A stretch of 64,000 nt of DNA, from positions 186,001-250,000 of the forward strand of contig NZ_JAAAMJ010000002.1 in NCBI RefSeq assembly GCF_010500835.1, in the 5' to 3' direction. Below, one piece after another: positions 25,128 to 38,690 of the stretch (its first letter is position 1; the number at the start of each line of letters is the position of its first letter). Source of the stretch: Aurantimonas aggregata. Its GTDB lineage: Bacteria; Pseudomonadota; Alphaproteobacteria; Rhizobiales; Rhizobiaceae. The notes below the pieces were generated by a model. It was not told the origin of the DNA. It searched no databases and worked only from the letters and a program-made list of their open reading frames with translations. A program made the translations under genes and the position numbers.

Positions 25128-26096
25128 GTGATGGGAAAGCCGATGACCGCCCCGCTCGATCTCGACCAGCTCCGCACCTTCGTCGCCATCGTCGATGCCG
25201 GCAGTTTCACCCGCGCCGCGGACGACGTCTTCAAGACCCAGTCCGCCGTCTCGATGCAGATGCGTCGCCTCGAGGATCGCCTCGGCGTCAGCCTGTTCGA
25301 GCGGACCGGCCGGACGATCCGCATCACCGACGAGGGCTCGCGCCTGCTCGCCTATGCCAGGCGGATGATGGCGCTGAGCCAGGAAACGCTGTCGGCGTTC
25401 GATGACGACGCGATGCAGGGCCATGTCCGGATCGGCCTGCCGGACGACTACGCCGAGCGCTTCCTGCCGGAGATCCTGGCGCGCTTCTCGCGCTCCAACC
25501 CGCTGGTCGAGTTGCAGATCGCCTGCGAACCGTCGTCGAACCTCACCGAGCACGTGGAAAAGGGCCGCCTCGACGTCGCGCTCGTTTCGGACTGCTATCC
25601 CGGTGCGAAGCTTGCCGAGATCGTGCGGCGCGAACCGTTGCACTTCGTCGCCTCGTCCTCGCACGACACCCACAACGAGCCGGTGCTGCCGCTGGCGCTC
25701 GGGCGGCCGGACTGCGTCTGGCGGACGCAGGGCTGCGCCGCCCTCGACCGCATCGGCCGGCGCTACAAGGTGCTGTTCACCTCATGGTCGGCGCAGATCG
25801 TCACCTCGGCTGTGCTCTCCGGCCTTGCCGTCAGCGTGCTGCCGGAATGCGCGCTGCGGCCGGGCATGCGGATTCTCGGCGAATACGACGACTTCCCGAC
25901 GCTGATGGACACCGAGATCGGCGTCATCCGCTCGCGCAGCGCCGACAGCCCGGTGGTGTCGGCGCTGGTCGAGCACATCCGCGAGAGCCTCGCCAATCTC
26001 GCACCGCCGGAAAGTCAGGCGCGGCCGTCGCACCTGCCGGACACCCGCACCGGGCGCCCGCAGCGCGCCCGCGGCATGGTCTCGCTGGTCAAATGA
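25128..26096 (+). CDS. LysR-type transcriptional regulator, VtlR/LsrB-like
   Basis: A 322-residue LysR regulator. The winged HTH (about 8-67) reads DLDQLRTFVAIVDAGSFTRAADDV, KTQSAVSMQMRRLEDRLGVSLFER in parts. The effector domain has GLPDDYAERFLPEILARFSRSNP and a conserved GLAVSVLPECALRPGM segment. These resemble the VtlR/LsrB group of Rhizobiales regulators. The divergent DUF1127 gene is a known type of VtlR target, which supports the subgroup call. A shorter start at 25143 (MTAPLD) is also possible. Confidence 0.88.
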   Translation: MMGKPMTAPLDLDQLRTFVAIVDAGSFTRAADDVFKTQSAVSMQMRRLEDRLGVSLFERTGRTIRITDEGSRLLAYARRMMALSQETLSAFDDDAMQGHVRIGLPDDYAERFLPEILARFSRSNPLVELQIACEPSSNLTEHVEKGRLDVALVSDCYPGAKLAEIVRREPLHFVASSSHDTHNEPVLPLALGRPDCVWRTQGCAALDRIGRRYKVLFTSWSAQIVTSAVLSGLAVSVLPECALRPGMRILGEYDDFPTLMDTEIGVIRSRSADSPVVSALVEHIRESLANLAPPESQARPSHLPDTRTGRPQRARGMVSLVK

Positions 26097-26146
26097 GCGT
26101 CACCCGGCGCCCTTGACCCGGGCCGCCCGAACCGCACAGTGACGCC

Positions 26147-27742
26147 ATGAGCCTTTCCGTCGAATCCGCCGTCTCCAACGTCGCCGAGTACACCGTCTCG
26201 GAAATCTCCGGCGCGCTGAAGCGCACGGTCGAGGATGCCTTCGGCCATGTCCGGGTGCGCGGCGAGATCTCCGGCTATCGCGGCCCGCATTCGTCCGGCC
26301 ACGCTTATTTCTGCCTGAAGGACGACAAGGCCCGCATCGACGCCGTCGTCTGGCGAACCGCCTTCGTCAAGCTGGGCTTCAAGCCCGAAGAGGGCCTGGA
26401 GGTCATCGCCACCGGCCGGTTGACCACCTTCCCCGGCTCGTCGAAATACCAGATCGTGATCGAGACGATCGAGCCGGCCGGTGCCGGCGCGCTGATGGCG
26501 CTGCTCGCCGAGCGCAAGCGCAAGCTGGAAGCCGAGGGCCTGTTCGCGCCCGAGCGCAAGCGGGCGCTGCCGTTCTTGCCGCGGGTCATCGGCGTCGTCA
26601 CCTCGCCCACCGGCGCGGTCATCCGCGACATCCATCACCGCATCGCCGACCGGTTTCCGGTGCATATTCTGGTCTGGCCGGTGCGGGTGCAGGGCGAGAC
26701 CTCCGGCGCCGAGGTCTCCGCGGCCATCGCCGGCTTCAACGCTATCGAGCCCGGTGGCGCGATCCCGCGGCCGGACGTCATCATCGTCGCGCGCGGCGGC
26801 GGCAGCCTGGAAGATCTCTGGGGCTTCAACGACGAGGCGGTGGTGCGCGCGGCGGCCGCTTCCGCGATCCCGCTGATCTCCGCGGTCGGCCACGAGACCG
26901 ACTGGACGCTGATCGACCATGCCGCCGACCGCCGCGCGCCGACACCGACGGGCGCGGCGGAAATGGCCGTGCCGGTCCGCGCCGACCTCCTCGCCAATCT
27001 GGCGAACCTTCACGCCCGCCACGCGGGCGCGATCTCGCGCCGGCTCGAGCAGGAGCGCAAGGCCGTCACCGCCACCGCCCGGGCGCTGCCGACGCCGGAC
27101 ATGCTGCTGACGCTGCCGCGCCGGCGGCTCGACGAGGCGACGACCTCGCTCGGCCAGTGCCTGCGCGTCGCGGTCGGCGACAAGCGCCGCGCCTATGGCG
27201 AGATCGCGTCACGCTTGACGCCCAAGACCCTCGAATCGATGCTGCGCGAAAAGCGCGCCGACCTCCGCCACCACGAGAGCCACGCGGCCCATGCCGTCCA
27301 GGCGCTGGTCGTCGCCCGGCGCCAGCGCTTCGACCGCGTCGCGGCGCACCTCCAGCCGCACGTGATTTGGGCCCGCAGCGAAGCCGCCCGCCTGCGGCTC
27401 GACGCCTTCGGGGAGCGGCTGGCCGTCGCGGCGGCCCGCAGCGCAGATGCCCGAAGGCAGCGCCTCGCGGCGGCCTGGCGCGTCGCGACCAGCCTCGACC
27501 CGCGCCGCGTGCTGGAGCGCGGCTACGCCATCATCCGCGGCCCCGGCGACGTGCCGATCGTGCGGGCCGAGGGGCTCGCGCCCGGCATGCATTTCGAGGT
27601 GGAGTTTGCCGGACGGGAACGCCGGGCGGCCGTTGCGACTGGAGAGGGCGATGCGGTGCCGGTAGCGCCGGCGCCTGCGCGGGCCAAGCCCCGAGCGCCA
27701 CGAAGGACGGCAACCGCCGATAACCAGGGCGATCTGTTCTGA
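26147..27742 (+). CDS. xseA: Exodeoxyribonuclease VII large subunit
   Basis: A 531-residue subunit that, with XseB, degrades single-stranded DNA. The N-terminal OB fold ([24 protein letters not shown]) is followed by the catalytic domain with [34 protein letters not shown] and [27 protein letters not shown] in pieces. The long helical region and a C-terminal GYAIIRG plus basic tail are also typical. It is longer than E. coli XseA (about 456) owing to the C-terminal extension. xseB is not in the window. Confidence 0.94.
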   Translation: MSLSVESAVSNVAEYTVSEISGALKRTVEDAFGHVRVRGEISGYRGPHSSGHAYFCLKDDKARIDAVVWRTAFVKLGFKPEEGLEVIATGRLTTFPGSSKYQIVIETIEPAGAGALMALLAERKRKLEAEGLFAPERKRALPFLPRVIGVVTSPTGAVIRDIHHRIADRFPVHILVWPVRVQGETSGAEVSAAIAGFNAIEPGGAIPRPDVIIVARGGGSLEDLWGFNDEAVVRAAAASAIPLISAVGHETDWTLIDHAADRRAPTPTGAAEMAVPVRADLLANLANLHARHAGAISRRLEQERKAVTATARALPTPDMLLTLPRRRLDEATTSLGQCLRVAVGDKRRAYGEIASRLTPKTLESMLREKRADLRHHESHAAHAVQALVVARRQRFDRVAAHLQPHVIWARSEAARLRLDAFGERLAVAAARSADARRQRLAAAWRVATSLDPRRVLERGYAIIRGPGDVPIVRAEGLAPGMHFEVEFAGRERRAAVATGEGDAVPVAPAPARAKPRAPRRTATADNQGDLF

Positions 27743-27851
27743 GGCAACGAAGCCTCAGTCCACAGATCGACGCACATCGCGAGGCGACGCAGGCAGTCGC
27801 TACGCGCGACCACTCCGATAAGGCAGGATCTCAACTCTTGAGGCTTTTGAA

Positions 27852-27928
27852 TGGTACGGTTGGGTGGTCTCGAACCACCGACCTCCGGAGCCACAATCCG
27901 ACGCTCTAACCAACTGAGCTACAACCGC
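27852..27928 (-). tRNA. tRNA-His (GTG)
   Basis: A 77-nt tRNA with encoded CCA. The D-arm (AGCTCAGTTGGTTAGAGC), an anticodon stem enclosing TTGTGGC with anticodon GTG, and a T-arm with GGTTCGAGACC are clear. The acceptor stem pairs GCGGTTG with CAACCGT, so position 1:72 is G-T (G-U in RNA), and the discriminator base is A73. There is no G at position -1 opposite C73, the usual histidine identity signal. Alphaproteobacteria of this group are known to lack it, together with a divergent HisRS. Confidence 0.93.
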
Positions 27929-28181
27929 ACGGCGGACTTTCGTCCGCGAACCGAGCAGATAAAATCTTTCGGCGCCGCACGCAAGCCCATCCGGCGGTGT
28001 TCGCCGTCGGGAGCCGCGTTTCGGGAATGGGCGTCGCCGGACAAGGAGCCGTGACAAGCGCCTTCAGATGGCGCCACGGCCGTCCGACCGACAGGCAGAC
28101 CCCCCCGCCACGAGGCGAAGGGCGATCCGTCCGGCGGGCGGAAGCCCCTCTTCAGGGACGTCCGCTGCCGGGCGAAAATTG

Positions 28182-28649
28182 TCAGGCGTTCTTGCTGGCC
28201 TTCTGGAAGGCGTCGCGGCCCGGCTTGATCATGTCCTGCGCCACCGACTGGCTCAGCTTCTGCATGTCCTTGGCCTGGTCCGTCACCAGCTCGACCTGCT
28301 TGCGCACATAGGCGGTCTGCATTTCGATGACCTCGGCGAAGGATTTCGCGGACATCATCTTGTCGAGGTGCTGGAAGCCCATCTCGGCATTGCTGCGCAT
28401 GGCGTCGATCGCCTTCTTGGACAGCTGGAGCGAGCCCTGATGGACGTTCTCCATCGTCGATTCGAGCGCCTTGGTCGCCTCGTCGGCGGCCGCCTTCATG
28501 CGGCCGTAGGCTTCCTTGGACTGCTCCATCGACTTCTGCGTCATCGCGCGGAAGGTCTCGGACATCTGCGCCGGGTCCATGCCGGCCATCATCGCCTGCG
28601 GGTTCGGCATGGCGAAGGGGTCGTTTGCGGTATTCTTCTGGTCTGCCAT
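28182..28649 (-). CDS. Phasin family protein
   Basis: A 155-residue phasin. After a Met/Pro-rich N-terminus, the helical phasin_2 domain is clear: MTQKSMEQSKEAYGRMKAAADE, GSLQLSKKAIDAMRSNAEMGF and FAEVIEMQTAYVRKQVELV as pieces. Phasins coat polyhydroxyalkanoate granules or act as stress chaperones. MADQKN at 28649 is the likely start; a reading from 28664 adds five residues. It is divergent from the PdhS-like kinase gene. Confidence 0.9.
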   Translation of the reverse strand: MADQKNTANDPFAMPNPQAMMAGMDPAQMSETFRAMTQKSMEQSKEAYGRMKAAADEATKALESTMENVHQGSLQLSKKAIDAMRSNAEMGFQHLDKMMSAKSFAEVIEMQTAYVRKQVELVTDQAKDMQKLSQSVAQDMIKPGRDAFQKASKNA

Positions 28650-28916
28650 CGACTGTCTCCTCACGGTCTCGCGCCGCAGCCCACTCTATGGCGCGGCTGC
28701 CTATTTCGATAGCAGCTTCCATTGTGCACTGCAACATAAGCGTCGTTTCCGAGACCTTCGGCGCTGTCGCGTTAACCCTCTGGACCGACGGAACGGCAGA
28801 AAAGGCGAAGATTCTGGATTCATGTCCCGGTCGCTATTATGAATCCATTCTTAACGTCGGCCCCGAACCGGTGCGGAATGCGCCGAAGCGGACGGCAAGG
28901 TTTGGAAGCGTTGCTT

Positions 28917-32540
<3,624 letters not shown>

Positions 32541-32570
32541 GGACAGGTATTCCTGACCAGAACAATCTAG

Positions 32571-32593
32571 TTTAGAACGATTCAACTTTAGAA
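32571..32593. promoter_or_regulatory. ICE-like repeat upstream of the iron-binding protein gene
   Basis: TTTAGAA occurs twice, at 32571-32577 and 32587-32593, in an A+T-rich stretch 210-230 bp upstream of the ferric-iron binding protein. The first is followed by CGA and TTCAACT, an imperfect version of the Irr iron control element TTTAGAA-N3-TTCTAAA. Control by Irr is a possible reading, not shown. Confidence 0.35.
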
Positions 32594-32802
32594 CACCTCC
32601 AATCCATTGATATTGTTGATATTTCAGGCGCCCGTTGCTTGCGTTTTCAGCACTATTCGTGCATGAAACGGGCGTCGGCGACGTCCGCTTCTGGCCGGCA
32701 CCACCCGCGGAATTCCCGTCCGATACCGGACCGGTTGAGCATCCGCTGACATCCGCCATCGCTGACGGGGGCATGCCTTCGCAGTCAGAGGGAGAGCTTT
32801 TC

Positions 32803-33855
32803 ATGCATTTCAGAACGATCGCCCGTCCGGCCCGCCTGCTGGCCACCTCGGCCCTCGTCGCGGCCACCTTTGCCGCAGCGTCCGCGCAGGCAGAGGACAT
32901 AAACATCTATACCTCGCGCCAGCCGGACCTGATCCAGCCCGTGCTCGACGCCTTCACCGAGGAGACCGGGCTGACCACGGCGACGATCTTCATCGACAAG
33001 GGGCTCGAGGAACGCATCGCCGCCGAGGGCGCCAACTCGCCGGCCGACCTGATCATGACCGTCGACATCGGTCGCCTTGATGCCGCCAAGCAGGCCGGCG
33101 TCGTGCAGGCCGTCGAAAGCGCGACGCTGGAAGAGAACATTCCCGCCGCGTTCCGCGACACCGAGAACGAATGGTTCGGCCTCACCGCCCGCGGCCGCGT
33201 CGTCTACGCATCCAAGGAGCGGGTCGGCGACGAGGCGATCACCTACGAGGAACTCGCCGATCCGAAGTGGAAGGGGCGCCTCTGCACCCGCTCCGGCCAG
33301 CACCAGTACAATATCGCGCTGATCGCCGCCTATATCGCCCATCACGGCGAAGAGGCGGCCCGCACCTGGGTCGAGGGGCTGCGCGACAATCTCGCAGGGC
33401 GTCCCGAAGGCGGCGACCGCGACCAGGCCAAGGCGATCGCAGCCGGCGAGTGCGACATCGGGATCGGCAACACCTATTATGTCGGCCTGATGATGAACAA
33501 CGAGAAGGAGCCGGAGCAGAAGGAGTGGGCGGACGCCATCAAGGTCGTGATGCCGACCTTCGACAACGGCCGGACGCACGTGAACATCTCCGGCATCGCG
33601 CTCGCCAAGAACGCGCCGAACAAGGAGAACGCGCTGAAGCTGATGGAGTATCTCTCCGGCGACGAGGCGCAGCGCATCTATGCCGAGCTGAACTACGAGT
33701 ATCCGCTCGAGCCCGGCATCGCGGCGTCGGAAGTGGTGACCTCGTTCGGTGAACTGAAGGTCGACGACATGCCGCTGGCCGAGATCGCCAAGCACCGCAC
33801 CAAGGCCTCCGAGATCGTCGACGAAGTCGGCTACGACGACGGTCCGCAGAGCTGA
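32803..33855 (+). CDS. Ferric iron ABC transporter, periplasmic binding protein
   Basis: A 350-residue binding protein of the FbpA/FutA type. It has a signal peptide (LLATSALVAATFAAASAQA) and then the family pattern DINIYTSRQPDLIQPVLDAF, SPADLIMTVDIGRLDAAKQAG and GNTYYVGLMM. The Tyr-Tyr pair in NTYYVG is the usual iron-ligand position. ATG 32803 follows GGAGAG; longer readings to 32635 precede the signal peptide. The permease gene follows. No ATPase gene is visible nearby. Confidence 0.92.
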   Translation: MHFRTIARPARLLATSALVAATFAAASAQAEDINIYTSRQPDLIQPVLDAFTEETGLTTATIFIDKGLEERIAAEGANSPADLIMTVDIGRLDAAKQAGVVQAVESATLEENIPAAFRDTENEWFGLTARGRVVYASKERVGDEAITYEELADPKWKGRLCTRSGQHQYNIALIAAYIAHHGEEAARTWVEGLRDNLAGRPEGGDRDQAKAIAAGECDIGIGNTYYVGLMMNNEKEPEQKEWADAIKVVMPTFDNGRTHVNISGIALAKNAPNKENALKLMEYLSGDEAQRIYAELNYEYPLEPGIAASEVVTSFGELKVDDMPLAEIAKHRTKASEIVDEVGYDDGPQS

Positions 33856-33882
33856 TCCGGTCCTTGCCAACCGATACCATCC

Positions 33883-33910
33883 GCGCCCGGGCGAAATTCG
33901 TCCCGGGCGC
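33883..33910 (+). terminator. Hairpin after the iron-binding protein gene
   Basis: A 9-bp stem, GCGCCCGGG (33883-33891) and CCCGGGCGC (33902-33910), followed by TTGCCTGTTT. It lies between the binding protein and the permease and probably lowers permease expression relative to the binding protein. Confidence 0.55.
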
Positions 33911-34004
33911 TTGCCTGTTTGATGCGCCGCGTGGCCAGACGACGCGCCTGCGCGACCCGCGTCCGGCCCGCCGCCTGCTGAAGTCGGCCTAGGCCGGGGC
34001 CGCC

Positions 34005-35696
34005 ATGTCCGTTTCCGCGCCGCTGCTCACCCCGGTTCCCCGGCCACGTTTCCGCTTCCGGCGGCGGCAGGATCGCGGCTACCTGGTCGGCGCCGGTCTG
34101 GTGGCGCTGACGGTGATCCTGCCGATCGCGGCACTCGTCGTCATTGCGCTCACCGGCCAGTCGACCAATTGGGCGCATCTCGCCCAGACGATCCTGCCCC
34201 AGGCGAGCCGGGTGACGCTGCTGCTGATGCTCGGCATCGCCATCGTGGCGGGAACCACCGGCGTCGTCACCGCCTGGCTGGTGGCGACGTTCCAGTTTCC
34301 CTTCCGCCGCACCTTCGCCTGGGCACTGGTCCTGCCGCTGGCGGTGCCGACCTACATCGCCGCCTATTGCTTCGTCGAGTTCCTGCATTTCACCGGGCCG
34401 GTGCAGGGTGCGATCCGCGAGGTCTTCGGCTTCGAGACCCGCCGCGACTACTGGTTCCCGGACGTGCGCTCGCTGGGCGGGGCGGTGTTCATCCTCTCCT
34501 CGGTGCTCTACCCGTACGTTTTCCTGACGACGCGGATGGTCTTCGTCATGCAGGGTCGCAAGGCCGGCGACGTCGCCCGCACGCTCGGCGCGTCGCGCGC
34601 CGCCGTCTTCCTCAAGATCCTGCTGCCGATGGCGCGTCCAGCGATCGCCGTCGGCATCGCGCTCGCCCTGATGGAAGCGATCAACGACATCGGCGCGGTG
34701 GAATTCCTCGGCGTGCGCACGCTGACTTTCGCGGTCTATTCGACCTGGCTGAACCGCGGCGACCTTCAGGGCGCGACGCAGATTGCCCTGATGATGCTGG
34801 GGGTCATCGTGCTGCTGGTGCTGGTCGAGCGCCTGGGGCGGCGCCAGCAACGCTTCACCATCCATCGCGGCGACCGGCCGCAGACCGGTCGCGAAGCCCT
34901 GCCCGGCTGGAAGGGCCTTGCGGCGGCACTGGCCTGCCTGCTGCCGATCGTCGCCGGTTTCGGAATCCCGCTTTACGTGCTCGGCGACTATGCGCTCAGC
35001 CGGACCGCGCAATTGAGCGATCCGCAGCTCTGGCGGGCGCTGCGCAACACGGTGACGGTGGCAGGATCGGCGGGACTGCTGACCGTCGCCGCCGGATTCT
35101 TCATGGCCTACGGCATAAGGCTGACGCGTAGCCGCCGACTCTCGGCGCTGGTACGCGTCGGCGCGCTCGGCTACGCCGTGCCCGGGACGGTGCTGGCGAT
35201 CGGCATCCTGATCCCGCTGGCTGCCTTTGACAATTTCGTCGACGCGCGGATGCGCGAATGGTTCGGCGTCTCGACCGGCCTGCTGCTGTCGGGCTCGGGC
35301 TTTGCGATCGTCTATGCCTGTTTCGTGCGCTTCATGGCGATGGGCCACGGCGCGATCGAAAGCGGCTTCTCCAAGCTCTCGCCGCATCTCGACATGGCCG
35401 CCCGCACGCTGGGACGCAGTCCCGGCGGAACGCTGCGCCAGGTCCTCTTGCCGCTGATGCGCCCGGCACTGCTGACGGCGTTCCTGCTGGTCTTCGTCGA
35501 CACCGCCAAGGAATTGTCGGCGACGATCCTGCTGCGCCCGTTCAATTTCGATACGCTGGCGACCTTCGTGTATGCGCAGACCTCCCGCGCCGCCTTCGAG
35601 GACGGCGCCGTCGCAGCGTTGATGATCGTGCTGGTGGGAATCCTGCCGGTGGTCCTGCTCACACGCTCGATCCTCGCCGACACGGATCCTGCATGA
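34005..35696 (+). CDS. Ferric iron ABC transporter permease
   Basis: A 563-residue inner-membrane permease with two fused BPD_transp_1 halves, as in FbpB/FutB. Two EAA-type loops are visible: ARTLGASRAAVFLKILLPMA and ARTLGRSPGGTLRQVLLPLM. It has about twelve hydrophobic segments. It pairs with the upstream binding protein for periplasmic Fe3+ uptake. The ATP-binding subunit is missing from the window and must be encoded elsewhere. Confidence 0.92.
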   Translation: MSVSAPLLTPVPRPRFRFRRRQDRGYLVGAGLVALTVILPIAALVVIALTGQSTNWAHLAQTILPQASRVTLLLMLGIAIVAGTTGVVTAWLVATFQFPFRRTFAWALVLPLAVPTYIAAYCFVEFLHFTGPVQGAIREVFGFETRRDYWFPDVRSLGGAVFILSSVLYPYVFLTTRMVFVMQGRKAGDVARTLGASRAAVFLKILLPMARPAIAVGIALALMEAINDIGAVEFLGVRTLTFAVYSTWLNRGDLQGATQIALMMLGVIVLLVLVERLGRRQQRFTIHRGDRPQTGREALPGWKGLAAALACLLPIVAGFGIPLYVLGDYALSRTAQLSDPQLWRALRNTVTVAGSAGLLTVAAGFFMAYGIRLTRSRRLSALVRVGALGYAVPGTVLAIGILIPLAAFDNFVDARMREWFGVSTGLLLSGSGFAIVYACFVRFMAMGHGAIESGFSKLSPHLDMAARTLGRSPGGTLRQVLLPLMRPALLTAFLLVFVDTAKELSATILLRPFNFDTLATFVYAQTSRAAFEDGAVAALMIVLVGILPVVLLTRSILADTDPA

Positions 35697-35764
35697 GAGC
35701 TTTCCGGCGGCTGTAAGCCTCGGCCGGTTCCAGTCGCCGGCAAGCATCCTCTCGCGGCAATTAC

Positions 35765-35789
35765 GGAACCGTGAAGTTGATAGGGCGTT
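35765..35789 (+). promoter_or_regulatory. EcfG-type (general stress) promoter motif
   Basis: GGAAC at 35765-35769, a 16-nt spacer and CGTT at 35786-35789 match the EcfG consensus exactly. It lies 37 bp before the ATG of the low-complexity secreted protein. Confidence 0.7.
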
Positions 35790-35826
35790 TCCTCTGCCCA
35801 GGCCAACGATAAGAGGAAACACGGGA

Positions 35827-36483
35827 ATGACACGTCTATCGCTCTTGCTCGGGGGCGTTGCCCTCTTCGCCCTCCCCATCAGCGCAGCCTCGGCGGATTG
35901 CCGGGAGGAAATCGCGCAGCTTCAGGACAGCGACGTCACCGCTTCCATCTCCGGCGCTGCCGATAGCGGCCCGGCCGAAGGCACGACCACCAATTTCGAG
36001 ACCGGCGCAGGCGTCGACACGTCGGGCGGGGTCTCCAAGGATGGCAGCACGGCGCCGCTCGAGACCGACAACTCGACGACTGCCGGCGGCAGCACCGCGC
36101 CGACCGGCGGCGCCGGGGCAGCGGCGGCGACCGCCGGTGCCACGACACCTGCCGGAGGAACCGGGACAGCGGCCGGCGCCTCGCAGCAGGCTGATGCCGG
36201 CGGGCAGGCTGGCGAGATCGCCAAGGATGGCAGCAACATGCCGCTCGAGGACGCCGCCAGTGAGGAGACTGCGATGTCCGGCCAGGACGCGCAGTCACAG
36301 CAGGCAGGCGCCGATACCGCAGCCAGCGGTCAGGCCGGCGCCAGCACGATGGCGAATGCGGCCGGTAACGAAGACGGTGGTTTCCAGGATGCCATCGACC
36401 GGGCTGAAGCAGCTCTCGCGGCCGGTGACGAAGCGGCCTGCATGACGGCGGTCGAGGAAGCCAAGGGCCTCCAGACCCAGTAA
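35827..36483 (+). CDS. Low-complexity secreted protein, probable stress gene
   Basis: A 218-residue protein with a signal peptide (LLLGGVALFALPISAASA), one Cys soon after (DCREEIAQL), and a long Gly/Ala/Thr/Gln-rich acidic region. The segment SKDGSTAPLE recurs as AKDGSNMPLE, a short internal repeat. The C-terminus is helical (FQDAIDRAEAALAAGDEAAC, TAVEEAKGL) and resembles a tetratricopeptide-like helix pair with two cysteines overall. I know no function. The EcfG-type motif upstream suggests stress induction, and a strong terminator follows. Confidence 0.75.
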   Translation: MTRLSLLLGGVALFALPISAASADCREEIAQLQDSDVTASISGAADSGPAEGTTTNFETGAGVDTSGGVSKDGSTAPLETDNSTTAGGSTAPTGGAGAAAATAGATTPAGGTGTAAGASQQADAGGQAGEIAKDGSNMPLEDAASEETAMSGQDAQSQQAGADTAASGQAGASTMANAAGNEDGGFQDAIDRAEAALAAGDEAACMTAVEEAKGLQTQ

Positions 36484-36510
36484 GCTTCACCCGCAGATCC
36501 CACATCCATC

Positions 36511-36536
36511 AACGCCGGCCTGCAGGGGCCGGCGTT
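36511..36536 (+). terminator. Terminator after the secreted stress protein
   Basis: A perfect 10-bp stem, AACGCCGGCC (36511-36520) and GGCCGGCGTT (36527-36536), with a six-base loop and TTTTC following. It lies between two convergent genes and can serve both. Confidence 0.85.
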
Positions 36537-36567
36537 TTCGTGAGGGGCACATCGTACGTGAAGCAGC

Positions 36568-38532
<1,965 letters not shown>

Positions 38533-38690
38533 CGTCGATCCTCCGCGCACCCTGCCTTGCTGGTGCCATAGGACCTTTGCATTGGCAACGCCCGGAGTGG
38601 AGCGCCAGCCTCGCCGATGCGGTCTGCCCCAAGGCTTTGCTTCTGGAGCTTGGGACGATTACAAATGGCGCGACTGAAGAAGGATGTTTC

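Noticed and set aside
32606-32627. Possible RirA iron-responsive (IRO) box in the TTGATATTGTTGATATTTCA stretch
   Set aside because: The TGA and TCA halves are not at the N9 spacing that the IRO box needs.
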